DNA of 64,000 nt from Brevundimonas subvibrioides (GTDB taxonomy: Bacteria > Pseudomonadota > Alphaproteobacteria > Caulobacterales > Caulobacteraceae), in assembly GCA_002280475.1 (NCBI GenBank), contig NCEB01000007.1, positions 62,001 through 126,000 on the forward strand, written 5' to 3'. The position numbers and the translations under genes were made by a program. Of this stretch, positions 50,863 to 59,249 are shown in pieces. Each line of letters starts with the position of its first letter. Within the stretch, counting starts at the first letter, position 1. The notes beneath the pieces are model-generated. The model was not told where the DNA came from, made no database searches, and worked only from the letters and a program-made list of their open reading frames with translations.

Positions 50863-51960
50863 CTAAAGGCCCAGCGCCGCCCTGATGTCGCGCCAGTCGA
50901 TGTATTTGAAGTTCTGCGTGCCGATGTCATTGACGTCGTCCTGGACCACGACGAGGCCTTCAGGGAAGGGGCCGACCGGTCCGCCGAGCGCCGCCAGACC
51001 GTCGGTGCCGGTCACGGCGTCCACCGCGCCGGCCTCGACCACGAACCGGCCGACATAGGCCGGCGCCGCGCCGTCGATGCGCCAGACGGGGAAGGCCGAA
51101 TCGCCCTGGCTGGACCCGATCAGATAGCGGGCCTCGCCGTCGGCGATGATCGTCAGACCCTCGGCATCCGCCACCAGAACGTCCGGCGCGATGCCCTGCA
51201 CCTGGGTCCGTGCGTCGCCCGAGGCGGGGTCCAGACCATAACGCCAGACGCCGACGTTCTCCTCGCCGAGATAGAGGGCCCCGGTCGCCTCGTCGGCGGC
51301 GCAGCCCTCCGAGATGGTGCCGATGTCGAAGCGGCGGACCTCGCGCGCGGCGGGCCGACCGTCCGCGTCGACGCTGAGGACCCACTGTCGCACCTCGCCC
51401 TCATGCCCGACCAGGATGGCGTGGACCTCGGACCCGCGACGGGCGAAGCAGAAGCCGTAGGGCTCGACCACGTCGGTCGCGATCGCGCCCCACGGCCGCA
51501 CGCCGTTGTCGGGCCCGCCGGCGGGATCGAAACGGTAGAGCGACACGCCCGTCCGGCCGGGCGTCCGGTCGCTGGCCCCCAGCACCAGCTGCGGCCGACC
51601 GTCGATGGACAGACCATCCACCGCGTCGACGTTGTTCAGCAGTCCCTCGGGCAGGAACTGCAGCACCGCGCCGTCGAAACCATAGACATACAGCCCCGCC
51701 TTCTTGTCGGTGCCGACCACGAAGCCCGGCGTGGCGACCGCACCGACCCGGACCGGCGCGTCGAACACCCAGATGGCCGGATCGTCGGCCGCGTCTTCGC
51801 CGCCGCCCGTGCCGACAGACGGAGTTTCCAGCCGCGCCTGAACCCGAACACCCGGGCCGACGAAACCCTCGCCCTCACCCTGATAATCGACCTCGGTGGT
51901 GGCGCAGGCGGCAACCAGAAGCGCGCTCGCGGCGGCAAGGCAGAAGCGGTCGAAGCGCAT
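50863..51960 (-). CDS. Beta-propeller phytase-like lipoprotein
   Basis: A 365-residue protein with a lipoprotein signal (AAASALLVAACATTE, Cys19). The body matches the 3-phytase beta-propeller family: DDPAIWVFDAPVRVGAVATP, GTDKKAGLYVYGFDGAVLQF, NNVDAVDGLSIDGRPQLVLG and VAAIADAEGL-like repeats ending FKYIDWRDIRAALGL. Such calcium-dependent enzymes dephosphorylate inositol phosphates at the cell surface. It is divergent from a TonB receptor gene with a shared 243-bp spacer, which suggests joint phosphate-scavenging use. Confidence 0.85.
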   Translation of the reverse strand: MRFDRFCLAAASALLVAACATTEVDYQGEGEGFVGPGVRVQARLETPSVGTGGGEDAADDPAIWVFDAPVRVGAVATPGFVVGTDKKAGLYVYGFDGAVLQFLPEGLLNNVDAVDGLSIDGRPQLVLGASDRTPGRTGVSLYRFDPAGGPDNGVRPWGAIATDVVEPYGFCFARRGSEVHAILVGHEGEVRQWVLSVDADGRPAAREVRRFDIGTISEGCAADEATGALYLGEENVGVWRYGLDPASGDARTQVQGIAPDVLVADAEGLTIIADGEARYLIGSSQGDSAFPVWRIDGAAPAYVGRFVVEAGAVDAVTGTDGLAALGGPVGPFPEGLVVVQDDVNDIGTQNFKYIDWRDIRAALGL

Positions 51961-52203
51961 GGAATTCCCCCGATGGCGTGCGGCGTTCGAGGCCGCAGAC
52001 CACGGTGCGACGAAGGCGTCAAGCCGCCGCCTGGGCCCGTCCCGGGCTCGAATGAACCGCGCTCTGATGAAGCGTCACCGTTGCGTCGGGAATCGGACAT
52101 TCAGCGTTCGCCGAAGCGTCGCAGGCGCGTCGCCGCCCAGGCTTAGCAGCAGCCTTCAGAGCCGGCGGCCGGGGGGTCGACCGAGCCATCGGGGATGCCA
52201 AAA

Positions 52204-54426
52204 ATGAAACTCGCTCTTCTCGTCGGGGCCGCCGTCGCGCCGCTTCTGTTCGCCCAGCCCGCGCTGGCCCAGTCCGCTCAGGAGACGCCGACCACGGCTC
52301 TGGACGAAGTCATCGTCACCGGCAGCCCGGTGTTCCGCAATCGCACCGACGACGTCGTGCCGACCCTGTCCTATGACCTCGAGTATTTCCAGCGGTTCGA
52401 GCCGCTGACCGTCGGTGACGCCCTGCGCCGCGTGCCCAGCGTGACCTTCCTGTCGGACGTGCTGGAATCGGACGGCGTGCGCCTGCGCGGCCTGGATCCT
52501 GGCTACACCCAGATCCTGATCAATGGCGAGCGCGTCCCCGGGGGCGACGACGACCGTTCGTTCTTCGTCGACCGCATTCCCGCCGAGTTGATCGAGCGGG
52601 TCGAAGTGGTGCGAGCCTCTTCGGCCAACCGCTCGGGCGACGCGGTCGCCGGCGCGATCAACATCGTGCTGCGTGACGCCTATACGCTGGATGGTGGATA
52701 CATCCGCGGCGGCGCGATCCTGTTCCCCGACGACGAGGTCGGCGGGACCTTCGGCGCGGTCTACGGCGGCGAGGCTCTCGGCGGCCGGCTGCTGGTGGGC
52801 GCGAGCGTGCAGGACCGTCGCAATCCCAAGGACAAGTTCAGCCAGCGCTTCGACCGGCCGGGCGGCACCCTGGACAACACCGAGATCCAGACCGACGTCC
52901 GCGACGGCACCGACTATTCGTTCAACGCCGACTATTCGGTCGAGGTCGGCGGCGGCACCCTGGACCTGTCGGGTGTGTTCGTCCGGACCGATCGCATCCA
53001 GGACGAGGATTCCATCGAGTACCGCGGCGGCCGGGTCCAGAATGCGGACCTGTTGACCATCAACGACAACGACGTCGACATCCAGACCGACAACCTGTCC
53101 CTGCGGGGCCGCTACGAGGTCGAGATGCTGGGCGGCGAGACCCGGTTCAAGCTGGGCTATGCCTCTTTCGACGACGAGCAGACCGAGTTCGAGAACGAGG
53201 CCGAGTATCTGCGCGACGCCATCGCCTTCCCCGACGAAGACCGGTTCACGGCTGACTTCGAGATCCGCGACCTGCAGGATGAGGAGTGGTCGGGCGCCCT
53301 GGAGCATACCCGTCCCCTGAGCGACACCACCGAGATCGAGTTCGGTATCCAGGCCGTGCAGAAAGACCGGGATTCGGTCACCCGCGTCGCCGATCGCGTC
53401 CGCTTCAATGTGCCCAACGCCCCGGCCCCGCGCCCGGCCCAGCCGCCGTTCGTGTTCAGCACCAGCACCTATGTCATCGAGGAAACCCGCATCGACCCCT
53501 ACGTCATGCTGTCGGGCGAACAGGGCGCGCTGAAGTGGGAGGCGGGTCTGCGCTATGAGACCACCGACACCACCATCGCCGGTGTCGACAACGACTATGC
53601 CGAACTGCTGCCGTCGCTCAGCCTGCGCTACACCTTGAACGAGACCGATCGTCTGATCGCCTCGGCCGGGCGAACCATCCGCCGTCCGCGCTTCAACGAT
53701 CTGGCCCCGGTCACCCTGGAAGAGGAACGCGGCGACAATGATTTCCGCGGCAACCCGCTGCTGGAGCCGGAAACCGCGTGGGGCATCGACGTCGGCTTCG
53801 AACGCCGCCTGGGCCGCCGGGGCATCGTCGGGCTGAACGTCTTCTACCGGGACGTCACCGACCTGATCGAGGACGTGAACACCGGGCTGCAGGGCTCGGG
53901 CGGGGCCGGGACCTTCATCGAGTCGATCGACAACGTCGGCGACGGTCAGGTGTACGGCGTCGAGTTCGACCTTTCCACGCCGTTGACCGTCTTCGGACTC
54001 GAGAACACCGGCGTGTTCCTGAACGCCTCCTGGCTGGACAGCCAGGTGGAGGACGCGCTGGGCGAGCGTCGTTTCAACGACCAGTCGGACTATGTCGTGA
54101 ACCTTGGCTTCACCCATGACATCCCGTCCTGGCAGGCCGCCTTCGGCGCGACCTATCGCAAGCAGGGCGACGCCTTCGGCCGCGTGTTCGCCGAGGAAGT
54201 CACCACCCGCTACGGCGCCGACCTGGAAGTCTTCCTGGAGAAGCGCATCTTCTCGAACGCGGTCCTGCGCCTGACCGGCATCAACCTGCTGGACAGCTCC
54301 AAGGACGAGGTGTTCGACAAGTTCGACGATCAGGCCGACCAGATCGCCCGGGACTACGACGAGTTCGAGCTGGAGACCGAGAGCGCCGGACCGGTGTTCC
54401 AGCTGGTCATGCGCGTCGCCTTCTGA
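52204..54426 (+). CDS. TonB-dependent outer-membrane receptor
   Basis: A 740-residue receptor. The ATG at 52204 is preferred because GGGG ends 9 nt before it. An ATG at 52195 is too close to that site. The signal peptide (ALLVGAAVAPLLFAQPALAQ) is followed by a TonB box-like DEVIVTGS, an N-terminal plug (VGDALRRVPSVTF, RGLDPGYTQILINGERVPGG, RIPAELIERVEVVRASSANR) and a 22-strand-type barrel with many D/N-rich loops. It ends in FQLVMRVAF, with terminal Phe. The ligand is unknown; with the divergent phytase, a phosphate-containing compound is a reasonable guess. Confidence 0.9.
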   Translation: MKLALLVGAAVAPLLFAQPALAQSAQETPTTALDEVIVTGSPVFRNRTDDVVPTLSYDLEYFQRFEPLTVGDALRRVPSVTFLSDVLESDGVRLRGLDPGYTQILINGERVPGGDDDRSFFVDRIPAELIERVEVVRASSANRSGDAVAGAINIVLRDAYTLDGGYIRGGAILFPDDEVGGTFGAVYGGEALGGRLLVGASVQDRRNPKDKFSQRFDRPGGTLDNTEIQTDVRDGTDYSFNADYSVEVGGGTLDLSGVFVRTDRIQDEDSIEYRGGRVQNADLLTINDNDVDIQTDNLSLRGRYEVEMLGGETRFKLGYASFDDEQTEFENEAEYLRDAIAFPDEDRFTADFEIRDLQDEEWSGALEHTRPLSDTTEIEFGIQAVQKDRDSVTRVADRVRFNVPNAPAPRPAQPPFVFSTSTYVIEETRIDPYVMLSGEQGALKWEAGLRYETTDTTIAGVDNDYAELLPSLSLRYTLNETDRLIASAGRTIRRPRFNDLAPVTLEEERGDNDFRGNPLLEPETAWGIDVGFERRLGRRGIVGLNVFYRDVTDLIEDVNTGLQGSGGAGTFIESIDNVGDGQVYGVEFDLSTPLTVFGLENTGVFLNASWLDSQVEDALGERRFNDQSDYVVNLGFTHDIPSWQAAFGATYRKQGDAFGRVFAEEVTTRYGADLEVFLEKRIFSNAVLRLTGINLLDSSKDEVFDKFDDQADQIARDYDEFELETESAGPVFQLVMRVAF

Positions 54427-54451
54427 TCCCGACGCCGTGTCGAAACGGAAA

Positions 54452-54477
54452 GGCCGGGCGGCGACGTCCGGCCTTTT
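54452..54477 (+). terminator. Intrinsic terminator of the TonB-receptor gene
   Basis: GGCCGG (54452-54457) pairs with CCGGCC (54468-54473) around GCGGCGACGT and is followed by TTTT, 26 bp after the receptor's stop. Confidence 0.8.
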
Positions 54478-54637
54478 CCATGGGCGCGGTGTCGGCCGAT
54501 GCGGCCTCGCGCGATTGCGACTGGACCGGACGCGCCCCGCGTCCTAACGGCCAAGGCGGCCCCGATCCGGCGCGCCCCTTGCTGGGACAGGGGCGAACGC
54601 CGCTCCCACGGCGCCATATCGGGAAGAGTGCTGCGTC

Positions 54638-56434
54638 ATGTTCATGGAAGGCGATGTCGACTGGGTCCTGGTGCTGGGGCTGACGGCGGCCGTCACCAGC
54701 GTTCTGGCGGTGATGTCGCTGGTCTTCGCCTGGACCAACCGCACCCGCCACGTCTCGACCAGCGACGAGCTGACGGCGGTGTCCCGGGCCCGTCAGGAGG
54801 CCGAGACCCGCCTCTACGAAACCCTGAACGCCATCCCCGTCGCCCTGGTCCAGACTGATCGGGGCGGAAAGTTCATCTTCGCCAACCGGGCCGCGCACCA
54901 ACTGCTCGGCAGGAAGGACAACGAGCTGATCGGCTTGCGATTCCACTCGGCGACCTGGGGCATCACCTATCCGGACGGTCGGCCCGTGCCGCCGGACCTG
55001 CTGCCCAGCGCGCGGGCGCTGCGCGGTCAGACGGTCAAGGGATTTCAGCACATCCTGGCCAACCCCGCGACCCGACGGAAAATGCTGGTCTCGGTCACCG
55101 CGATGCCGGTCGAGGACAGCCTGGGCCAGGTCATCGGCTCGACCGCCGCGATCGTCGAGACCGAGGGGCTGACGACACCCGAGGTGTCCGACCTTGAACC
55201 ACCGGCGCCTCCGCCCGACCCCAACGAGACCACGCGCCGGGTGTTCGAAGCCGCCTCCAGCGCCCTGATCGTCGTCGCTCCCAACGGCGTGATCAAGGAG
55301 GCGAACCGCATGGCGCTGAGCCTGTTCGGCCGCGCGCCCGACGTCGTCGGGAATGATTTCGCCGACCATTTCCTCGCCGAGGACGAGCGGGTCGAGGGTC
55401 GACAGACCCTGCGCGCCGCGGCCGTCGGCGCAGAGGGGGCCGATGCGATCGTGTCGGCCCTGGGCGGGCCGCGCGGCATGGTCTGGCGGCTGCTGCCCCT
55501 CGTCGGGACCGATGACGGGGTCGACGCCCTGATCCTGGCGGGAGATCCCGTGCCGGAACCGGTCGAGGTCGCGCCGGAGCCGGTGCCCGAACCGGAAGCC
55601 TCCGTCGGCCCCACGCCGTCCGAGATCGAGGCCGAAATGGCCGCCATGCGCGAGGCCGCCGCCGCGCGCGAGGCGGTCCTGGTCGCCGAACGTGACGCCG
55701 CCCTGTCGGCCACCGAGGCCGCTCGCGCCGAGGTCCTGCGCGCTCTTGAACGCGGCGAGGGGGCTCAGAGGCTGGAAAGCGTCGGTCGCCTGACCGGCGG
55801 CGTGGCCCAGGACTTCAACGCCCTGCTGGCCGTCATGACCAGCGCGCTCGACATGATGCTGAAGACCGCCGACGACCCCGCGCGGGTGCGCCGTCTGGGC
55901 CAGGCCGCCCTGGCGGCGGGACAGCGGGGCGAAGCCCTGACCCGTCGCCTGGCGGCTTTCTCCCAGGGCGAGGACGCCGAGGCGCAGATCCTCGACGCCG
56001 GCATCCTGTTGCGCGCCATGGAGAGTAGGCTGCGCGCCCTGGCCGGGCCCGGGGTCGATCTGATGATCGAGGCCCCCCAGGTCGAGGCACCCGTGCGGGT
56101 CGATCCCGTCGGGTTCGAAGGCGCGGTGACGGCCCTGGTGCGCAACGCAATCGACGCAGTCGAGGGCGCGGGAGCCGTGGCCGTCCGGCTGGAACCCCTG
56201 GACACCGGCGAAGTCCGGCTGACCGTGCGCGACACCGGGCCCGGACTGGACGAGGCGACCGCCGCTCGCGCGCTCGAGCCCTTCTTCACCACCCGACCCG
56301 GCGCGGCGGGTCTGGGTCTGCCCCAGGCCCACGCCTTCGCCCGCCTGTCGCGCGGCAGCCTGTTCCTGACGGGCGAGCGGGGCCAGGGCGCCGAGGCCAC
56401 ACTGACCCTGCCTCGCGCGGCCCCGGACGCCTGA
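54638..56434 (+). CDS. PAS-domain histidine-kinase-like protein lacking the phosphoacceptor His
   Basis: A 598-residue protein. It has an N-terminal membrane helix (about 8-32), two PAS-like regions (about 58-170 and 205-310), a coiled-coil-rich stretch (about 325-375) and an HATPase domain. The H-box reads ESVGRLTGGVAQDFNALLAV, where the family has H-D-F-N-N-L-L. Gln391 (codon CAG at 55808-55810) replaces the histidine. The ATP-binding boxes are intact (ALVRNAIDAVEGAG, VRDTGPGLDEATA, EPFFTTRPGAAGLGL). It therefore looks like a pseudo-kinase or partner of another sensor. No response regulator is adjacent. Confidence 0.88.
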   Translation: MFMEGDVDWVLVLGLTAAVTSVLAVMSLVFAWTNRTRHVSTSDELTAVSRARQEAETRLYETLNAIPVALVQTDRGGKFIFANRAAHQLLGRKDNELIGLRFHSATWGITYPDGRPVPPDLLPSARALRGQTVKGFQHILANPATRRKMLVSVTAMPVEDSLGQVIGSTAAIVETEGLTTPEVSDLEPPAPPPDPNETTRRVFEAASSALIVVAPNGVIKEANRMALSLFGRAPDVVGNDFADHFLAEDERVEGRQTLRAAAVGAEGADAIVSALGGPRGMVWRLLPLVGTDDGVDALILAGDPVPEPVEVAPEPVPEPEASVGPTPSEIEAEMAAMREAAAAREAVLVAERDAALSATEAARAEVLRALERGEGAQRLESVGRLTGGVAQDFNALLAVMTSALDMMLKTADDPARVRRLGQAALAAGQRGEALTRRLAAFSQGEDAEAQILDAGILLRAMESRLRALAGPGVDLMIEAPQVEAPVRVDPVGFEGAVTALVRNAIDAVEGAGAVAVRLEPLDTGEVRLTVRDTGPGLDEATAARALEPFFTTRPGAAGLGLPQAHAFARLSRGSLFLTGERGQGAEATLTLPRAAPDA

Positions 56435-56502
56435 TCGACGACCGCCCCCTCGCCCGACGACCGTCGTTCTGCTAGGCGTTAACCTTCCACGGAGGGGTGC
56501 CG

Positions 56503-56994
56503 ATGGTCTGGGTGTTTCGGGTGTGTCTGGGTTTGCTGATCGCGGCCTATGCGAGCTGGCTGGCGTCTCCCTTGCTGGTCCCGCTGACGGCGGGAGGGTC
56601 CATGGCGGACGCGATCGCCGCGACGACCGCCGAGGCCGGGCGTCTGGGGTGGACGCTGCCCTCCCTCTGGCTCGGCTCGGTGGTCCTGTATCTGATCGCC
56701 GCCGTCCTGACAGCCGGAGGGATCGGGGCCGCTCCCGGCGCCTATTTCCTGGCCTTCGGCGCCGAGGTGATCCAGCGCCTGCTGCTCCAGACCACGCCCG
56801 ACGCGGTCCTGGCCGACACCCCCACCCGGATCGCCGCGGCTCTGGAGCCCTTGAACCTGACCGTCGATCCGGGACCTCTTGCCCTCGCCGCCGCCCTTGC
56901 GGTCGGTCTGCTGGTGCTCATGACCGGGGTCTGGCGCGGCCAGAAGGGACAGGCCCTGACGCGGCACTGGACCCGGCCGCCGATCTACGCCTGA
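56503..56994 (+). CDS. Small multi-helix membrane protein, paralog 1
   Basis: A 163-residue protein (start at 56503, with GGAGG 7 nt upstream). Hydrophobic segments lie at about 3-25, 50-75 and 120-142. The pattern FRVCLGLLIAAYASWLASPL, LWLGSVVLYLIAAVLTAGG and YFLAFGAEVIQRLLLQ recurs in the next gene. The family is unknown. It could be a small transporter-like or assembly protein. Confidence 0.7.
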   Translation: MVWVFRVCLGLLIAAYASWLASPLLVPLTAGGSMADAIAATTAEAGRLGWTLPSLWLGSVVLYLIAAVLTAGGIGAAPGAYFLAFGAEVIQRLLLQTTPDAVLADTPTRIAAALEPLNLTVDPGPLALAAALAVGLLVLMTGVWRGQKGQALTRHWTRPPIYA

Positions 56995-57019
56995 TCCTTC
57001 CACCGTTCGCGAGGCACAG

Positions 57020-57526
57020 ATGAAGTTCGTGCGCATCCTGCTGGTCCTGGCTGTGATCGCCTATGCCGGGTGGCTCGCCTGGCCGTTCCTGACACCTTTT
57101 TTCGAGGGTGCCCCGTTCGACGTGGCTCTGGAGCGGGCCCGGGGTCTGATCGAGGCGGGCGCCGGGGTTTCGGGCGCGGCCCTGTGGGTCGGAGCGGTGC
57201 TGCTGTATCTGATCGCCGCCGTGATGCTGGGGGCGGGCAATCCGCGCGCGGCCGTCGCCTATTTCCTGGGGTTCCTGGCCGACGCGGTCCTCAGGCTGGC
57301 GATCGATCGCTCCGGAGGCGCAGGGCCGGCCGAGGCCTCCCTTCAGGCCGACAGCTATGCCGGTGGCGAACTGGCCCAACGCTCGGCCGAGGCCATGGCC
57401 CCCACAGGCCTGCCGATCGACCCGACCTGGCTGATCCTGGGGGTTCTTCTGGTGGTCGGCCTGATCATCGTCGCCGTATCGCGACGGAGGGGTCGACGGC
57501 GCCTCCCCGGCCAGCTCGCCGGCTGA
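57020..57526 (+). CDS. Small multi-helix membrane protein, paralog 2
   Basis: A 168-residue protein with GAGG upstream of its ATG. Its layout and several segments (RILLVLAVIAYAGWLAWPFL, LWVGAVLLYLIAAVMLGAGN, YFLGFLADAVLRLAIDR, and the final LILGVLLVVGLIIVAVSRRR) align with the preceding gene, 26 bp upstream. This points to an old tandem duplication with divergence. It has a basic cytoplasmic C-terminus (SRRRGRRRLPGQ). Function unknown. Confidence 0.7.
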   Translation: MKFVRILLVLAVIAYAGWLAWPFLTPFFEGAPFDVALERARGLIEAGAGVSGAALWVGAVLLYLIAAVMLGAGNPRAAVAYFLGFLADAVLRLAIDRSGGAGPAEASLQADSYAGGELAQRSAEAMAPTGLPIDPTWLILGVLLVVGLIIVAVSRRRGRRRLPGQLAG

Positions 57527-57607
57527 GACCGAAGCGCTCCTGCGTCCGAAACTGACGCAGCGTCCTGCTACACGTTCCTCTTCGGTCCAAGGGGTCTCTG
57601 CCGCTAC

Positions 57608-57684
57608 TTGGAGTCTCCAACCAGGGACTCCAAACGAACTCGAGGAAAATCAATCGTCTGACATGGGAGTGAGAGTCACTCCCA
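57608..57684. other. Two small hairpins in the leader before lpdA
   Basis: TTGGAGTC (57608-57615) is the complement of GACTCCAA (57626-57633), and GGGAGTGA with TCACTCCC (about 57666-57684) forms a triloop hairpin. Both lie in the 292-bp spacer before lpdA. They may be transcript leader structures or parts of a regulator site. The spacer otherwise shows no gene. Confidence 0.35.
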
Positions 57685-57818
57685 CCCCTGCTGCGCCACG
57701 CTCGACCCCGGGCGGAGGCATCCCCATATCGGTCGCGGCGGTTGACCCCGCCGGGTCAGGCGCTAGGACACCCAGCACCGATCCCCTCCCCCTGACCGCG
57801 CCTACCCCCGAGGTTTCC

Positions 57819-59249
57819 ATGGCCGAACCCGCAACCGCCCCCGCTCAATACGATGTCGTCATCATCGGCGGCGGGCCGGGCGGCTACAACGCCGCCATCC
57901 GCGCGGGCCAGCTGGGCCTCAAGGTCGCCTGCGTCGAGATGCGCGAGACCCTGGGCGGCACCTGCCTGAACGTCGGGTGCATGCCGTCCAAGGCCCTGCT
58001 GCACGCGTCGGAACTGTTCGAGGCGGCGTCCAGGGACTTCGCGGGCATCGGCATCGAGGTGACGCCCAGGCTGAACCTGCCGGTCATGATGAAGCAGAAG
58101 CAGGACAGCGTGACCGCCCTGACCAAGGGCATCGAGTTCCTGTTCAAGAAGAACAAGGCCGACTGGATCAAGGGACGCGGCCGCATCGCCGGGCCGGGCA
58201 CGGTCGAGGTCGAGGCCGCCGACGGGTCGAAGACGACACTCAAGGCCAGGGACATCGTCATCGCCACGGGCTCGGAGCCCACGCCCCTGCCCGGCGTCGA
58301 CTTCGTCGAGGGCAAGGTGGTCGACTCGACCGGCGCCCTGGCCCTGCCCGCCGTGCCCGGGAAGCTGATCGTCGTCGGCGCCGGCATCATCGGTCTGGAG
58401 CTCGGCTCGGTCTGGCGGCGTCTCGGGGCCGAGGTGACGGTGGTCGAGTACCTGCCGCGCATCACCCCGGGCATGGACTCAGATCTGGCGACCGCCTTCC
58501 AGCGCGCCCTGACCAAACAGGGCATGACCTTCAAGCTGGGCTCGAAGGTGACGGGGTCCAAGGTCACGGACAAGGGCGTCGAACTGACCGTCGAACCGGC
58601 TGTTTCAGGCAAGGATGGGGGAGGCGCGGCCGAGACCCTGACCGGCGACGTCGTCCTGGTCGCCATCGGCCGTCGCCCCTATACGGCGGGCCTGGGGCTG
58701 GAGACCGTGGGGGTCGAGGTCGACAAGCGCGGCTTCGTCGTCGGCGACCACTTCAAGGTGGCTGACGGCGTCTGGGTCATCGGCGACGTGACCACCGGCC
58801 CCATGCTGGCGCACAAGGCCGAAGAGGACGCCGTCGCCGCCATCGAACTGATCGCGGGCAAGGCGGGTCACGTCGACTACAATCTGGTGCCCAGCGTGGT
58901 CTACACCTTCCCCGAGGTCGCCTGGGTCGGCAAGACCGAGGACCAGCTGAAGGCCGACGGCGTCGCCTACAAGTCGGGCAAATTCCCCTTCACCGCCAAC
59001 AGCCGCGCCAAGATCAACCACGAGACCGACGGCTATGCCAAGGTCCTGGCCGACGCCACGACCGACCGTATCCTGGGCGTCCACATCATGGGGCCCCAGG
59101 CCGGCGAGATGATCGGCGAGGCTTGCGTGGCCATGGCCTTCGGTGGCGCTTCGGAAGACCTGGCGCGCACCAGCCACGCCCACCCCACCCGCTCCGAGGC
59201 CGTCAAACAGGCGGCCATGGGCGTCGAGGGCTGGACGATGCAGGCCTAA
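57819..59249 (+). CDS. lpdA: Dihydrolipoyl dehydrogenase (E3)
   Basis: A 476-residue flavoenzyme. MAEPATAPAQYDVVIIGGGP (FAD-binding GxGxxG region), the redox disulfide in LGGTCLNVGCMPSKALLHAS, the NAD-binding VVGAGIIGLELGSVWRRLGA and the C-terminal His-Glu pair in ARTSHAHPTRSEAVKQA complete the active site. It oxidises dihydrolipoamide in 2-oxoacid dehydrogenase complexes. The ATG at 57819 is preferred over further upstream codons. Its stop overlaps that of the convergent protease gene (59246). No E1/E2 genes are adjacent. Confidence 0.95.
   Translation: MAEPATAPAQYDVVIIGGGPGGYNAAIRAGQLGLKVACVEMRETLGGTCLNVGCMPSKALLHASELFEAASRDFAGIGIEVTPRLNLPVMMKQKQDSVTALTKGIEFLFKKNKADWIKGRGRIAGPGTVEVEAADGSKTTLKARDIVIATGSEPTPLPGVDFVEGKVVDSTGALALPAVPGKLIVVGAGIIGLELGSVWRRLGAEVTVVEYLPRITPGMDSDLATAFQRALTKQGMTFKLGSKVTGSKVTDKGVELTVEPAVSGKDGGGAAETLTGDVVLVAIGRRPYTAGLGLETVGVEVDKRGFVVGDHFKVADGVWVIGDVTTGPMLAHKAEEDAVAAIELIAGKAGHVDYNLVPSVVYTFPEVAWVGKTEDQLKADGVAYKSGKFPFTANSRAKINHETDGYAKVLADATTDRILGVHIMGPQAGEMIGEACVAMAFGGASEDLARTSHAHPTRSEAVKQAAMGVEGWTMQA

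Noticed and set aside
51961-52203. Pho box between the phytase and TonB-receptor genes
   Set aside because: I found no convincing pair of CTGTCAT-like repeats in the spacer.
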